A stretch of DNA of 64,000 nt, taken from contig NZ_PZJW01000003.1 of NCBI RefSeq assembly GCF_003206615.1, positions 186,001 to 250,000 on the forward strand, given 5' to 3'. The position numbers and the translations under genes were made by a program. Source of the DNA: Salinicola acroporae (GTDB lineage: Bacteria; Pseudomonadota; Gammaproteobacteria; Pseudomonadales; Halomonadaceae). Shown here one piece after another: positions 1-8,405 of this stretch; the stretch's first letter is position 1; each line of letters starts with the position of its first letter. The notes under the pieces were generated by a model. The model searched no databases, was not told the DNA's origin, and was given only the letters and a program-made list of their open reading frames with translations.

Positions 1-112
1 ACCTGTGGACACGGCCGGGGGATTCCAGCTGTTCCGGATCGGCGATGCGATCTCGCACCGCAATACCCATGCCGCGATCTACGACGCCCTGCGTCTGATC
101 AAGGATCTGTGA
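1..112 (+). CDS. C-terminal end of an NADH:flavin oxidoreductase-like protein (partial)
   Basis: Only the last 36 codons are present, read from base 2 to a TGA at 110-112. The peptide contains FRIGDAISHRNTHAAIYDAL and ends LIKDL. This resembles the end of two-domain FMN/FAD oxidoreductases of the 2,4-dienoyl-CoA reductase / dimethylglycine- or stachydrine-demethylase type, where GD plus a following helix lies near the FAD. The family call rests on this short tail, so the substrate cannot be stated. The next gene is on the other strand and its stop lies 24 bases beyond this one. Confidence 0.5.
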   Translation, partial: PVDTAGGFQLFRIGDAISHRNTHAAIYDALRLIKDL

Positions 113-136
113 GCGATCTCACGCGAATGGCACGGC

Positions 137-955
137 TCAACTCTCGCGCAGCATCTGCTCCAGCATCGCGGCGTTGGGATCGTCGGGCTGGCTGACGATG
201 GCATAGTTGTAGTTGCCCTTCGACCAGTACTGCGCCATGAGCTTGCCGTCGACTCGCTTGCCCGGCTCCAGCATGTGGTGACCGGCCCCCGGCGGGCGGA
301 TATACATCATCATCTGGCGTCCGCTCTGGTCGCGATAGACCACCATCGCGGCGGGCCCTTGATCGGTGGCAAGCAGACGGGCGTCGGTCATCTCCAGGCC
401 GGCGGCGCTGAGATCCGGCGGCATGATCCCGTCGCTGAAATGGGCCCGGAATAACCTGGCGATCTGTTCCCGACCGTGGCTGGCCGGCACAGGCGCCGTG
501 GTGGCCGTGGCGTCATTGGCATCGACGATATGGCCCTTGTCGATGGCGTCATGGCCGTCGAGCGAAACGTCAGCGGTGAACAGGCGGTAGGCCTGGACCG
601 CATCCGCCATTGGCGGTGGCGAGTCCGGACTCGTCATGTCGCGCATCGTCCAGCCGCCGGTCAGGCCGATACCCAGGGCCATGACCAACATGGCAGCCGT
701 GGCCAGCCAGCGCCGCTGCCCCGCTCGCTGACGGCGGCGAATCGCAGCCGGATCGAGTGCGGGGTTGGCCGGCCACTGTTCCGGATTGGCGTAGCGCGCG
801 CGCAAGTGTTGGGCGTCCCGACGCCACGCCTCGAGTTCCGCCGCCCGCTCCGGATTGGCCTGGAGCCAGGCTGCCACCCACTGCCGGCGCTCGGCGTCCA
901 ACTGGTCGTCGAGATAGGCGTGCAGGTCCTGTTCGGTGGGTTGATTCGGGTTCAT
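137..955 (-). CDS. Transmembrane anti-sigma factor of the neighbouring ECF sigma factor
   Basis: 272 residues. A short N-terminal cytoplasmic domain (about 1-80, starting TEQDLHAYLDDQL) has the look of anti-sigma domains. One membrane helix follows at about 83-104, then a periplasmic domain of about 165 residues. There is no cysteine in the protein, so it lacks the HxxxCxxC zinc motif of redox-sensing ZAS anti-sigma factors and must sense by another route. Its ATG overlaps the sigma gene stop as ATGA, indicating translational coupling and 1:1 production. It is expected to hold the sigma factor at the inner membrane until a signal, probably oxidative given the divergent catalase, releases it. 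Confidence 0.8.
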   Translation of the reverse strand: MNPNQPTEQDLHAYLDDQLDAERRQWVAAWLQANPERAAELEAWRRDAQHLRARYANPEQWPANPALDPAAIRRRQRAGQRRWLATAAMLVMALGIGLTGGWTMRDMTSPDSPPPMADAVQAYRLFTADVSLDGHDAIDKGHIVDANDATATTAPVPASHGREQIARLFRAHFSDGIMPPDLSAAGLEMTDARLLATDQGPAAMVVYRDQSGRQMMMYIRPPGAGHHMLEPGKRVDGKLMAQYWSKGNYNYAIVSQPDDPNAAMLEQMLRES

Positions 956-1473
956 TTGAGCCTCCTGAGTGACGGTGCCGGACGCTTCTCGCGTGATTCT
1001 CCTTCATCCAGCTCGCGCAGGGATCGACGCGCTCTTGAGAGTCGCGACATGACCGTTCCCATCGGAATATCCAGGGTTTCGCTCACCTCGCGATAGCTCA
1101 ACCCCTCCACCGAAACGAGCATGAGCAGGGCCCGCTGCTCGGGGGGCAACTGGTCGAAGGCGTCCCAACTGGCATTGACCACGACGATATCTTCCGCCGA
1201 GGCGCTGGTCTGAGGTTCGCTGGTGAACAGCTGCAGCAGCCGGGCATAGCGTCCGGCGCGACGCCGACCGTCGAGGAACTGCCGATACAGAATCGAAAAC
1301 AGCCAGGCGCGAAGATCGCCGTCGGGGCGGCGGCGCTGCCAGTGGCCGATCGCTTTTTCCATCGTCGCCTGCACCAGATCGTCGGCATCGCTGGGATCGT
1401 GGGTCAGCGACACGGCAAAGCGCCGCAAACGGGGCAGGATTTCACGCAGTTGATCGTCATCGGGTGGATTCAT
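952..1473 (-). CDS. ECF-type RNA polymerase sigma factor
   Basis: 173 residues with sigma region 2 (LVQATMEKAIGHW and DLRAWLFSILYRQFLDGRRR, about residues 30-75) and region 4 (LPPEQRALLMLVSVEGLSYR and a helix-turn-helix around PMGTVMSRLSRARR). The start at 1473 (MNPPDDDQ) is chosen over a longer reading to 1680 because an ECF-type promoter sits at 1504-1533, inside the longer reading. The product probably transcribes its own operon and the divergent catalase/cytochrome b561 operon, since both promoters carry the same two boxes. The ECF subgroup was not determined. Confidence 0.88.
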   Translation of the reverse strand: MNPPDDDQLREILPRLRRFAVSLTHDPSDADDLVQATMEKAIGHWQRRRPDGDLRAWLFSILYRQFLDGRRRAGRYARLLQLFTSEPQTSASAEDIVVVNASWDAFDQLPPEQRALLMLVSVEGLSYREVSETLDIPMGTVMSRLSRARRSLRELDEGESREKRPAPSLRRLK

Positions 1474-1503
1474 GGAGGTTCCAGCGTATCGAAGGAAGTC
1501 GCT

Positions 1504-1533
1504 GTAGGACGAACCGGAGGGAATTCTATTCCC
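1504..1533 (-). promoter_or_regulatory. ECF-type promoter of the sigma/anti-sigma operon
   Basis: On the minus strand GGGAATA (1533-1527), a 15-base spacer and CGTCCTAC (1511-1504) precede the sigma start codon by about 30 bases. The same two boxes at the same spacing stand before the divergent catalase gene, which argues for autoregulation by the encoded ECF factor. The -35 box lies inside an interrupted palindrome AGGGAAT-TCT-ATTCCCT (1518-1534). Confidence 0.7.
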
Positions 1534-1595
1534 TTTCATCGTCAAGGGAATCGTCAATCGCTCTCCGGCGGGATTCAGGTACGCAATGACCGAGC

Positions 1596-1625
1596 GGGAA
1601 TAAAGTATCGGCAGCGGCGTCCTAC
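1596..1625 (+). promoter_or_regulatory. ECF-type promoter of the catalase/cytochrome b561 operon
   Basis: GGGAATA (1596-1602), 15-base spacer, CGTCCTAC (1618-1625), about 33 bases before the catalase ATG at 1659. Box sequences and spacing are identical to the divergent promoter of the sigma factor gene. Confidence 0.7.
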
Positions 1626-1658
1626 TCGCTCCATGCAGGCCACCTCCCCGGAGCAGAC

Positions 1659-2732
1659 ATGACCCCGAAAAACCCACCACCGCTGAACACGATATTCCGG
1701 TTCACGGTCATCGGACTCGTTGTCGCCATCCTGGCGACGGCCTTCGCCTATGTTGGCGGCTGGCTGGACCCCGGCCGGCTGACCCCGGATCGGATGATCA
1801 ATACGCTGGAAGACAACGCCGGCGTTCATGAAGGTTATCGCCGCAATCACGCCAAGGGGTACTGCGTGGTGGGCAGTTTCGAGAGCAATGGCAATGCAGA
1901 GAGTCTCTCGCGTGCCACGGTTTTCGCGACGGGACAGGTCAGCCCGCTCATCGGCCGCCTTGCGATCCCCGGAGGCAACCCCCATGCCGATGATGGCATG
2001 CCGCCGATACGCAGTTTCGCGCTGCAATTCGAGTTGCCGAACGGTGAGCAGTGGCGAACCGCGATGAACGCGATGCCGGTGTTCCCGGTATCGACGCCAC
2101 AGGCGTTCTGGGAACTGTTGCAAGCCTCCCAGCCGGATCCCCGGAGCGGCAAGCCGGACCCCGCGAAGATGGGGGCCTTCTTTGCCGGCCATCCGGAAAC
2201 CAAGCCATTCCTGGCCTGGGTGAAAACCGCCCGGCACTCCTCGAGTTTCGTCAATGTCGAGTACAACAGTCTCGACGCATTCCGCTTCATCGATGCCGGC
2301 GGGACGACTCACTTCGTGCGTTGGGGGCTGGTGCCGGAAGCGCCGTTCACGCCGATGACCGATGCCCAGAAGCAGGATCCCGATTTCCTCTCCCATGACC
2401 TGCGGGAACGCCTGGATAAAGGTCCCCAGCGCTGGCACCTGATCGTGACCGTGGCCAATCCCGGCGACCCCACCAACGATGCCACCCTGGCCTGGCCCGC
2501 GGACCGCCGCCAGATCGATGCCGGCATCGTCACCATCGATCGGGCCCAGGATCAGGCCGACGGCCCCTGTCGTGACATCAACTACGACCCGCTGGTGCTG
2601 CCCGACGGTATCGCCGGCTCCGATGACCCGCTGTTGAGCGCGCGCTCCGCGGCCTATTCGGAATCCTACAACCGACGCACTCGCGAGGAGGCCGAATCGG
2701 CGACATCCTCGACCCAGGAGCCACGATCATGA
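1659..2732 (+). CDS. Catalase-family peroxidase, membrane-anchored
   Basis: 357 residues. An uncleaved signal anchor or membrane helix (about 14-34) is followed by a small haem-catalase core. His57 (NAGVHEGYRR) and the HAKG motif (64-67) match the distal haem pocket. The C-terminal RSAAYSESYNRR fits the proximal tyrosine ligand region. Shortened catalase-related enzymes of this kind act mainly as organic-hydroperoxide peroxidases in the periplasm. The gene overlaps the cytochrome b561 start as ATGA, so the cytochrome probably supplies electrons from the quinone pool. Expression is predicted to depend on the ECF factor encoded divergently. Confidence 0.87.
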   Translation: MTPKNPPPLNTIFRFTVIGLVVAILATAFAYVGGWLDPGRLTPDRMINTLEDNAGVHEGYRRNHAKGYCVVGSFESNGNAESLSRATVFATGQVSPLIGRLAIPGGNPHADDGMPPIRSFALQFELPNGEQWRTAMNAMPVFPVSTPQAFWELLQASQPDPRSGKPDPAKMGAFFAGHPETKPFLAWVKTARHSSSFVNVEYNSLDAFRFIDAGGTTHFVRWGLVPEAPFTPMTDAQKQDPDFLSHDLRERLDKGPQRWHLIVTVANPGDPTNDATLAWPADRRQIDAGIVTIDRAQDQADGPCRDINYDPLVLPDGIAGSDDPLLSARSAAYSESYNRRTREEAESATSSTQEPRS

Positions 2733-3277
2733 ACCCGCGGACTGCCGTTACCTTTTCCCTCCCTGCCCGTCTGCTTCACTGGCTGATGGCGATCATGATC
2801 CTGACGATGCTGTTTGTCGGCGTCGGCATGGTGGCTACGGTTTCCGAGCGTCATGTATGGCTCGTGCAACTGCATAAACCGCTGGGGATCGCGATTCTCG
2901 CGCTGGTCATCGTGCGGCTTCTGGTGCGCTGGCGATATGGCACCCCGGCGCTGCCCGCGGACCTGCCGCCCTGGCAGCGCCACTCCGCCCACCTCTCCCA
3001 CTGGATGCTATATGCGCTGATGCTGGCGATGCCGCTGATCGGCTGGACCATGCTCTCGGCTGGCGGTTATCCGGTCACCCTCTTTGCCGGCGTCACGCTA
3101 CCGGATCTGGTCTCGCCTTCTCCCACGCTTTACAGCGCGTTGCGTTTCGCCCACACCTGGTTGGCGCTGAGCCTGTTCGCGCTCATTCTTCTCCACTTGG
3201 CGGCAGCCTTGTACCACGGCTTGATTCGTCGGGACGGCGTACTGGCCAGCATGACGAAGGGCCGCCGAAAGCCCTGA
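2729..3277 (+). CDS. Cytochrome b561 family protein
   Basis: 182 residues with four hydrophobic helices. Histidines placed for two b-type haems are seen in LLHWLMA, QLHKPLGI, HLSHWMLY, FAHTWLAL and LLHLAAAL. It belongs to the bacterial CybB-like di-haem family that moves electrons between quinol and a periplasmic acceptor. Translationally coupled to the catalase-like peroxidase upstream (4-base overlap), it is the likely electron donor for that enzyme. No strong terminator was found directly after it. Confidence 0.88.
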   Translation: MNPRTAVTFSLPARLLHWLMAIMILTMLFVGVGMVATVSERHVWLVQLHKPLGIAILALVIVRLLVRWRYGTPALPADLPPWQRHSAHLSHWMLYALMLAMPLIGWTMLSAGGYPVTLFAGVTLPDLVSPSPTLYSALRFAHTWLALSLFALILLHLAAALYHGLIRRDGVLASMTKGRRKP

Positions 3278-3460
3278 ATCATGGGTCGCTTTTTCATGGA
3301 AAAGGCGATTGAATTGAACCTGAGTAAAGCGGTCGGGGTAGGTGTAACCCCACGCCGATCGCTGTCAGCGTTTCCCTGAAGATATCAGGAAGTGCCATGT
3401 CGATATGGACTAAAGGAAGTTGATGTCGGTATGGGAAAAGCAAAAATAATTCTAGGCTAT

Positions 3461-3656
3461 AGGCACTGTCCGAAAAGTACTGTGCTCGTCCATGCAGCGT
3501 TAAAAATCGGCTGGAGCGTCAGCGCGCTCGGTGCCCCCGTCAAAATGCTCATCTACAACCCGTGAACTGAAGCGAAAGACGGGACTGTTTTCGCCGATTT
3601 TTGCCTTGGCTGCGCGCCCCGGCCCGGCCTTAGCTCGTCGACTTTTCAGACAGTAT
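3461..3656. repeat. Copy 1 of a palindromic intergenic element (MITE-like)
   Basis: The gap 3278-3734 holds no supported gene. Most of its right half is an element with terminal inverted repeats ACTGTCCGAAAAGT (from 3465) and ACTTTTCAGACAGT (3641-3654), and internal arms GCGTTAAAAATCGGC and GCCGATTTTTGCC. A shorter, cleaner copy lies at 23686-23831. Relative to that copy, this one carries extra sequence in both halves. No transposase is encoded, so it is non-autonomous. Part of it can be read as a short ORF (3500-3727), which is not credible as a gene. Bases 3278-3460 show nothing recognisable. Confidence 0.7.
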
Positions 3657-3674
3657 TCAGGGTAGAAAGACAGC

Positions 3675-3703
3675 AAAAAGCCGAGGTGATTAGCCTCGGC
3701 TTT
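3675..3703 (-). terminator. Rho-independent terminator of the small secreted protein gene
   Basis: Perfect 10-bp stem AAAGCCGAGG (3677-3686) / CCTCGGCTTT (3694-3703) with a 7-base loop, followed on the minus strand by a run of T. It lies 32 bases after the stop of the gene at 3735-4100. Confidence 0.85.
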
Positions 3704-3734
3704 GACGTGAAGGTCGCTATCCATCAAGCATCTC

Positions 3735-4100
3735 TCAGGCGGGATCCACGCTGTAGAGACGTTTCACAACGTCCATCTGAGCAGCACTCTGCCCTTCCGC
3801 TATCAAGCTCTGCTGGGCCCGGCCCAGCGCTTTCATGGTGGTCATGCCGGTGCGGTTCTGTTCGGCACGCAGCGCATTGGCGCTGGCTTCGCTTTGGCCG
3901 GCGCCGATATCCACGCGCCAGTCGCCGAACTGGTTGGCCGTCATCATCGCCGGCTGCAGATTCAGCGGCTGGTGCAGTCGCTGCATGGCTTCCTGCTGGG
4001 CGATGCTATCGTCGGCCTGCGCCAGCACGGGCAGAAATCCGGCAAGCGCCACGGCGGCGGCGACTCGGGCCAGGTGGGACACGATCTGAGTTTTCATCAT
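3735..4100 (-). CDS. Small secreted protein of unknown function
   Basis: 121 residues, not recognised. A clear Sec signal peptide (about 1-29, hydrophobic AAAVALAGFLPVLA, likely cut near AQA-DDS) indicates export to the periplasm. The mature part of about 90 residues is polar, glutamine- and alanine-rich and has no cysteine. A good ribosome site (AGGAG) precedes the ATG, and a strong terminator follows, so it is a single-gene unit. No neighbour suggests a role. Confidence 0.7.
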   Translation of the reverse strand: MMKTQIVSHLARVAAAVALAGFLPVLAQADDSIAQQEAMQRLHQPLNLQPAMMTANQFGDWRVDIGAGQSEASANALRAEQNRTGMTTMKALGRAQQSLIAEGQSAAQMDVVKRLYSVDPA

Positions 4101-4205
4101 CGACTCCTGTCATCGAAATGTCTGCGACCTCGACATGGGGCCGCGGTCGACAGCGGGAGAATTCCTGTCACTGTCGGCTGCAGGTAAGACGAATGACACT
4201 GCGAT

Positions 4206-4544
4206 CTATTCCCCTTTTTGTTTCTCGGATTTCTCGTTCCATGTCAGAAGTGCATCCAGGGCGGGGCAAAGTTCCTGTCCCCAGGAGGTCATCCGATAGT
4301 CGACCTTGGGTGGCACCTCGGGATAGACCTTCCGGGAGACGATGCCGTCGTTTTCGAGCTCGCGAAGTTGCTGGGCAAGCATCTTCTGGGAGATGCCCGG
4401 GATCTGGCGTTCGAGATCGGAGAAACGCTGAATCTTGCCATCGAAGAGGTGGAAGATGATCAGCAGTTTCCATCTCCCTTTCAGTAGTTTGAATATCGAT
4501 TCCAGCTCGAGCGCGGCGCTCTCCGGCGTGTGATTCTTGGCCAT
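4206..4544 (-). CDS. HxlR-family winged-helix transcriptional regulator
   Basis: 112 residues with the HxlR pattern: KLLKGRWKLLIIFHLF (about 19-34), RFSDLERQIPGISQKMLAQQ (about 40-59), and the wing LENDGIVSRKVYPEVPPKVD. The N-terminal cysteine used for thiol/quinone sensing in HypR/QorR-type members is absent. It is divergent from the SDR gene at 4668, with a 123-base gap that probably holds a shared operator, so control of that SDR is the natural guess. The inducer is unknown. Confidence 0.85.
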   Translation of the reverse strand: MAKNHTPESAALELESIFKLLKGRWKLLIIFHLFDGKIQRFSDLERQIPGISQKMLAQQLRELENDGIVSRKVYPEVPPKVDYRMTSWGQELCPALDALLTWNEKSEKQKGE

Positions 4545-4667
4545 AACTTTTGGGTAAGCCTCTTACTATTTCGTGCGTTCTTGTTTCCCTTTCAGCAGCG
4601 AAGATAATGGCATTTCACCGAGCGGGTTCGCTTTTTGAAGCAAGACGATAGCTAAAAAGGAACGATC

Positions 4668-5441
4668 ATGGACCTGGGCTTACAGCATACTCGTGTCTTT
4701 GTGACCGGCGGTACCAAAGGTATTGGCAGAGCCGCCGTCGAGCTTTTCCTCGACCTGGGGGCGAGTGTGGTCACTGCCGCTCGCCACAGGCCCGACACGA
4801 TGCACCCGGAGCTCGTCATCGCCGCGGATCTCGCCACCGACGAGGGCTGTCGCCTGGCGGCGGAGTCGGCGCGCGAGCGGCTGGGGCATATCGATGTCTT
4901 GGTGCATGTCCTGGGCGGGTCGTCGTCGCCAGGTGGCGGCTTCACCGCCCTGGGCGAGGATGAGTGGAGGCAGGAGCTCGATCTCAATCTGTTTCCCGCG
5001 GTACGGCTTGACCGCCATCTGGTACCGCACATGATGGCGCGCGGCTCTGGCGTCGTGATTCATGTGACGTCCATTCAGCGAGCGCTGCCTCTGCCGGAGT
5101 CCACCACGGCCTATGCTGCGGCGAAGGCGGCGTTGTCCACCTACAGCAAGAGCTTGTCCAAGGAGCTGGCGCCTCAAGGCGTGCGGGTGGTGCGGGTGTC
5201 GCCGGGCTGGGTCGAAACCGAGGCATCAGTCGCGCTCGCCGAGCGATTGGCCGAGGAGGCGGGCACCGACTACGAGGGCGGCAAGGAGATCATCATGCAG
5301 TCGCTCGGGGGCATTCCGCTGGGACGGCCCTCCTCGCCCGGGGAAGTGGCCAATCTCATCGCTTTCCTGGCGTCATCCAGGGCGGCGAGCATCACCGGGT
5401 CCGAGTTCGTCGTCGACGGCGGCACCATTCCCGTGGCGTGA
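4668..5441 (+). CDS. SDR family oxidoreductase
   Basis: 257 residues, classical SDR Rossmann fold. The cofactor motif TGGTKGIG is at the N-terminus, the catalytic YAAAK is near residue 150 with the upstream serine in VTSIQ, and the C-terminal SEFVVDGG is typical of FabG-like enzymes. The usual NNAG is replaced by VHVLGGSSS, which some subgroups share. AAAAAGGA precedes the ATG. It is divergent from the HxlR regulator, which probably controls it. Substrate unknown. Confidence 0.83.
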   Translation: MDLGLQHTRVFVTGGTKGIGRAAVELFLDLGASVVTAARHRPDTMHPELVIAADLATDEGCRLAAESARERLGHIDVLVHVLGGSSSPGGGFTALGEDEWRQELDLNLFPAVRLDRHLVPHMMARGSGVVIHVTSIQRALPLPESTTAYAAAKAALSTYSKSLSKELAPQGVRVVRVSPGWVETEASVALAERLAEEAGTDYEGGKEIIMQSLGGIPLGRPSSPGEVANLIAFLASSRAASITGSEFVVDGGTIPVA

Positions 5442-5445
5442 GTCT

Positions 5446-6384
5446 TCAACCATCCGATGACCACGCCGCCCCGGTCAATTCACACGACACCGTCCATAGC
5501 CGATCTTCCACCGCCCGGTCCCTGGCCGCGGTGCTGCGATGGGCGCGCTTGGGTGCGCCGCGGGTCTCGCTGAAGCCGTCGGGGCCGAAGTAGTCGCCGG
5601 GGCCCACGTCGTCGGCGAGCGCGGCGTGAAGCGTGGGCCTGGCGCCCTGGTCGGCGGATTGGCTGATCAGCGGCATCACCAGCTTGAATGCCTGGCCGAT
5701 CAGGGCCCGACTCTTCACGCCGGCATCGAACAGCGCCGTGCGCGATAGCCCGGGATGGGCGGCGACGCTCAACAACCTCCAGCCGTGCCGGTCGCTCTGC
5801 CGCTGCAGCGCCTGGGCGAACAGCAGCATGGCGAGCTTCGACTGGCGGTAGGCGCGCCACGGGTCGTAGTCGCGTTCGCCATTCAGGTCATCGAAAGCGA
5901 TCTTCCCGCCGCGATGTGCGAGGCTCGAGAGCTGGACGACGCGCGCAGGCGCTAAGTCCCCCGACGAGGCGGCGACCAGCAGCGGCAGCAGCAGGCTGGT
6001 GAGCAGGAAGTGGCCGAGATAGTTGACCCCGAACTGGCGCTCGAAGCCGTCCTCGGTGCGCTCGCGCTTGGGCAGCGCCATGATGCCGGCGTTGTTGACC
6101 AGCCGGTGCAGCCCGGTTTCGCGCTCGCGCAGGCGCGCGGCGAACTGGCGCACCGACGCGAGACTATCGAGATCGAGCAACTCGAAGCGAACCTCGGCAC
6201 CGGGCTGATGGGCGCGCACCGCGTGGCAGGCGAGCTTGCCCTTGTCGGCATTGCGCCCGGCGACGATGACGCGATACCCGTTCGCTGCCAGGCCCTTGGC
6301 AGTCTCCAGTCCGAGTCCGGCGGTGGCGCCGGTGACGATGGCCAGCGGCGCTGCCGCCGGGGCGGATTCGGTCATCGAAGTCAC
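5446..6384 (-). CDS. SDR family oxidoreductase (retinol dehydrogenase/WWOX-like)
   Basis: 312 residues. TGATAGLGLETAKGL (about 19-33), VAGRN for NADP binding, NNAGIMALP, and the catalytic YRQSKLAM place it in the retinol-dehydrogenase-like branch of SDRs, which usually reduce aldehydes or ketones. It is convergent with the other SDR (4 bases between stops) but not closely similar to it. A second methionine at residue 4 is an alternative start. Substrate unknown. Confidence 0.8.
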   Translation of the reverse strand: MTSMTESAPAAAPLAIVTGATAGLGLETAKGLAANGYRVIVAGRNADKGKLACHAVRAHQPGAEVRFELLDLDSLASVRQFAARLRERETGLHRLVNNAGIMALPKRERTEDGFERQFGVNYLGHFLLTSLLLPLLVAASSGDLAPARVVQLSSLAHRGGKIAFDDLNGERDYDPWRAYRQSKLAMLLFAQALQRQSDRHGWRLLSVAAHPGLSRTALFDAGVKSRALIGQAFKLVMPLISQSADQGARPTLHAALADDVGPGDYFGPDGFSETRGAPKRAHRSTAARDRAVEDRLWTVSCELTGAAWSSDG

Positions 6385-6478
6385 TCCGTTGAAGGTCTAT
6401 GTTGAAGATCGGTATTGAGCGTTAGATTCGGTGCAGCGTTCAGGTTTCCTCGAACAGGGATATCAATGGGAGTCGTCA

Positions 6479-7048
6479 ATGGCAACGAGAAGTCTCATCG
6501 GACGTAGCTGGTGGATTCTGATGGCGTTCGGCGTCATCGCCATCGTATTCGGCCTGATCGCGGTGTTTCAGCCGCTGGCCGCCATCGCGGCGTTGACCTG
6601 GATCATGGGCATCATGGCACTGGCGGAAGGCGTCTCCACGCTGTTCATGACGGCGACGGCCTATCGAGGCGCGGGCAAGGGATGGCTGATCGGCTATGGC
6701 GTGCTGTCGATACTGTTCGGCCTGCTCGCGATCTTCGATCCGCTCTCCATGGCCAGCGCGCTGCTGGTGCTGGTGGGTATCTGGCTGATCATCGCCGGCG
6801 TCTATCGCCTGCTGCTGGGGTTGCGCATTCGCCGCCCGGTGGCCGGCCAGGGCTGGGCCGCGCCCGGCGAGGGATGGACCGTTCTCAGTGGGGTGCTGGC
6901 GCTGCTGCTGGGCATCCTGCTCGTCGTCAGCCCGCTCAGTGGCCTGGTGGCCACCGCGCTGTGGATCGGGATCGTCGCGCTGGTCTACGGCGTCATCCAG
7001 GTGATCGCGGCGTTGCGGGTGCGCAAGATGTTCGCCGGCCCTCGCTAG
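6479..7048 (+). CDS. HdeD-family membrane protein
   Basis: 189 residues and six hydrophobic helices in three repeated hairpins (for example WWILMAFGVIAIVFGLIAVF near the start), matching the DUF308/HdeD family of inner-membrane proteins linked in enterobacteria to acid resistance. The start at 6479 (MATRSLIG) is preferred to an upstream one because GGGAG lies just before it. The molecular function of the family is not established. It is convergent with mltA through a shared hairpin. Confidence 0.8.
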   Translation: MATRSLIGRSWWILMAFGVIAIVFGLIAVFQPLAAIAALTWIMGIMALAEGVSTLFMTATAYRGAGKGWLIGYGVLSILFGLLAIFDPLSMASALLVLVGIWLIIAGVYRLLLGLRIRRPVAGQGWAAPGEGWTVLSGVLALLLGILLVVSPLSGLVATALWIGIVALVYGVIQVIAALRVRKMFAGPR

Positions 7049-7066
7049 CGAGGGTCGCAATGTCCA

Positions 7067-7096
7067 GAGAGCGCCCAAGTGATTGGGCGCGCTCTC
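7067..7096. terminator. Hairpin between convergent hdeD-like gene and mltA
   Basis: GAGAGCGCCCA (7067-7077) pairs with TGGGCGCGCTCTC (7084-7096) with a 2-base bulge. It is placed to end both transcripts. The T-tracts are poor, so its efficiency is uncertain. Confidence 0.6.
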
Positions 7097-8219
7097 ATTT
7101 GGGCATCAGCACCCACATCTCGCCCCGCTGTTTCATCCGGCTGGCGGCCTCGCCGGCGGCGTCGCCGTGGCCCCAGTAGAAGTCGGCGCGCACCGCGCCC
7201 TTGACCGCGCTGCCGGTGTCCTGAGCCACCATCAGGCGCTGCAGCGGCTGGTTGGAAAGCGGCTGGGTAGTGGAGAGGAACACCGGCGCGCCGAGCGGGA
7301 TCTCGTCGGGGTCGACCGCGATGCTGCGCTCGGAGGTGAGCGGCACCCCCAGCGCGCCCACCGGGCCGCTGGTATCGGCCAGCGCTTCGCTGCCCTTGAG
7401 CTCGCGGAAGAACACCATGCGCGGATTGACGTTGAGCATCTCCTCCACCTGGCCCGGATGGCGGCGGGCCCAGTCGCGCACGCCGGGCAGCGTGGCCTGG
7501 GCGGGCGTGATCTCGCCGCGGTCGATCAGGCGCTTGGCGAAGGAGCGGAACGGCTGGTTGTTGGTGCCGGCGTAGGCCACCCGCATGGTGGTGCCGTCGG
7601 TCATTTCGACGCGGCCGGAGCCCTGAATCTGCAGGTAGGCTGCCTCCACCGGGTCGTCGACCCACACCAGTTCGGTGCCATCGAGATCGCCGCTGCGCAT
7701 CAGTTCGGCGCGGGTCGGGCCGACGTGGGTGTGTCGCTTCCAGTATTTCGGGTACTGGTAGAGCGGCGTCTGGTAGGGCCCGCCGCGCACGCGGGAGCCG
7801 CGCAGGATCGGCTCGTAGTAGCCGGTGATCAGGCCGGTCGCGCTGCCGTCGCTGTTGGTCACGCGATACGGCACGAAACGGCTCTCGAAGAAGTTCTGGA
7901 TCGCCAGCGCATTGAGCGGATCGACCGACCGGGCGTCGTGGCAGACGCTCTTCCACGTCGGCTTGCGCTCGAGCCGCTTGCAGCTCTCCCGGAATGCGCT
8001 CCATGCCGCCATCGGTTGGTCCCGGTTCCAGCCCGGCAGGTGGTGCCAGGTGGTCTTGCGCGCCGGCTGTTCGACCCGCGCCTCCGGGCTACCGCTTGGT
8101 GCCGGGGTCATGACCGGGCCGCTGGAGCAGCCCGCCACCAGCAGGGCGAAAAAGAGAGCAGCCAGCAGCCAGGAGAAGCGGAGTGACGATGCGCGCTGGC
8201 GCGGGTCGCTTGAAAGCAT
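7095..8219 (-). CDS. mltA: Membrane-bound lytic murein transglycosylase A
   Basis: 374 residues from the ATG at 8219. An N-terminal lipoprotein signal with lipobox LVAGC places the acylated cysteine at residue 31 and the enzyme on the outer membrane. The MltA domain (LITGYYEPILRGSR, PLYQYPKYW) is followed by the C-terminal 3D domain (VAQDTGSAVKGAVRADFYWG), which carries the catalytic aspartates of these 1,6-anhydromuropeptide-forming enzymes. A much longer upstream reading exists but would bury the lipobox, so it is rejected. Divergent from pdxY. Confidence 0.9.
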   Translation of the reverse strand: MLSSDPRQRASSLRFSWLLAALFFALLVAGCSSGPVMTPAPSGSPEARVEQPARKTTWHHLPGWNRDQPMAAWSAFRESCKRLERKPTWKSVCHDARSVDPLNALAIQNFFESRFVPYRVTNSDGSATGLITGYYEPILRGSRVRGGPYQTPLYQYPKYWKRHTHVGPTRAELMRSGDLDGTELVWVDDPVEAAYLQIQGSGRVEMTDGTTMRVAYAGTNNQPFRSFAKRLIDRGEITPAQATLPGVRDWARRHPGQVEEMLNVNPRMVFFRELKGSEALADTSGPVGALGVPLTSERSIAVDPDEIPLGAPVFLSTTQPLSNQPLQRLMVAQDTGSAVKGAVRADFYWGHGDAAGEAASRMKQRGEMWVLMPK

Positions 8220-8405
8220 GCAGATTCGATCCTTGAACACGATGCACAGACGAAGGCGGATAAACGGGATGATGGATAAAAGCTGGAGCGAGCATATCGC
8301 CGCCGCTCGATGGCGTCGAGCGAGGTATCGACCAAAGACAGCCGCTGCAAGTTCCTTCCCCCTCGCATTACACTGTGCGCTTTGCTCTCGCGGCAGGACC
8401 GTCTC

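Noticed and set aside
3500-3727. 75-codon minus-strand reading
   Set aside because: It lies in the palindromic intergenic element and the terminator; similar spurious readings occur in the second copy at 23751-24008.
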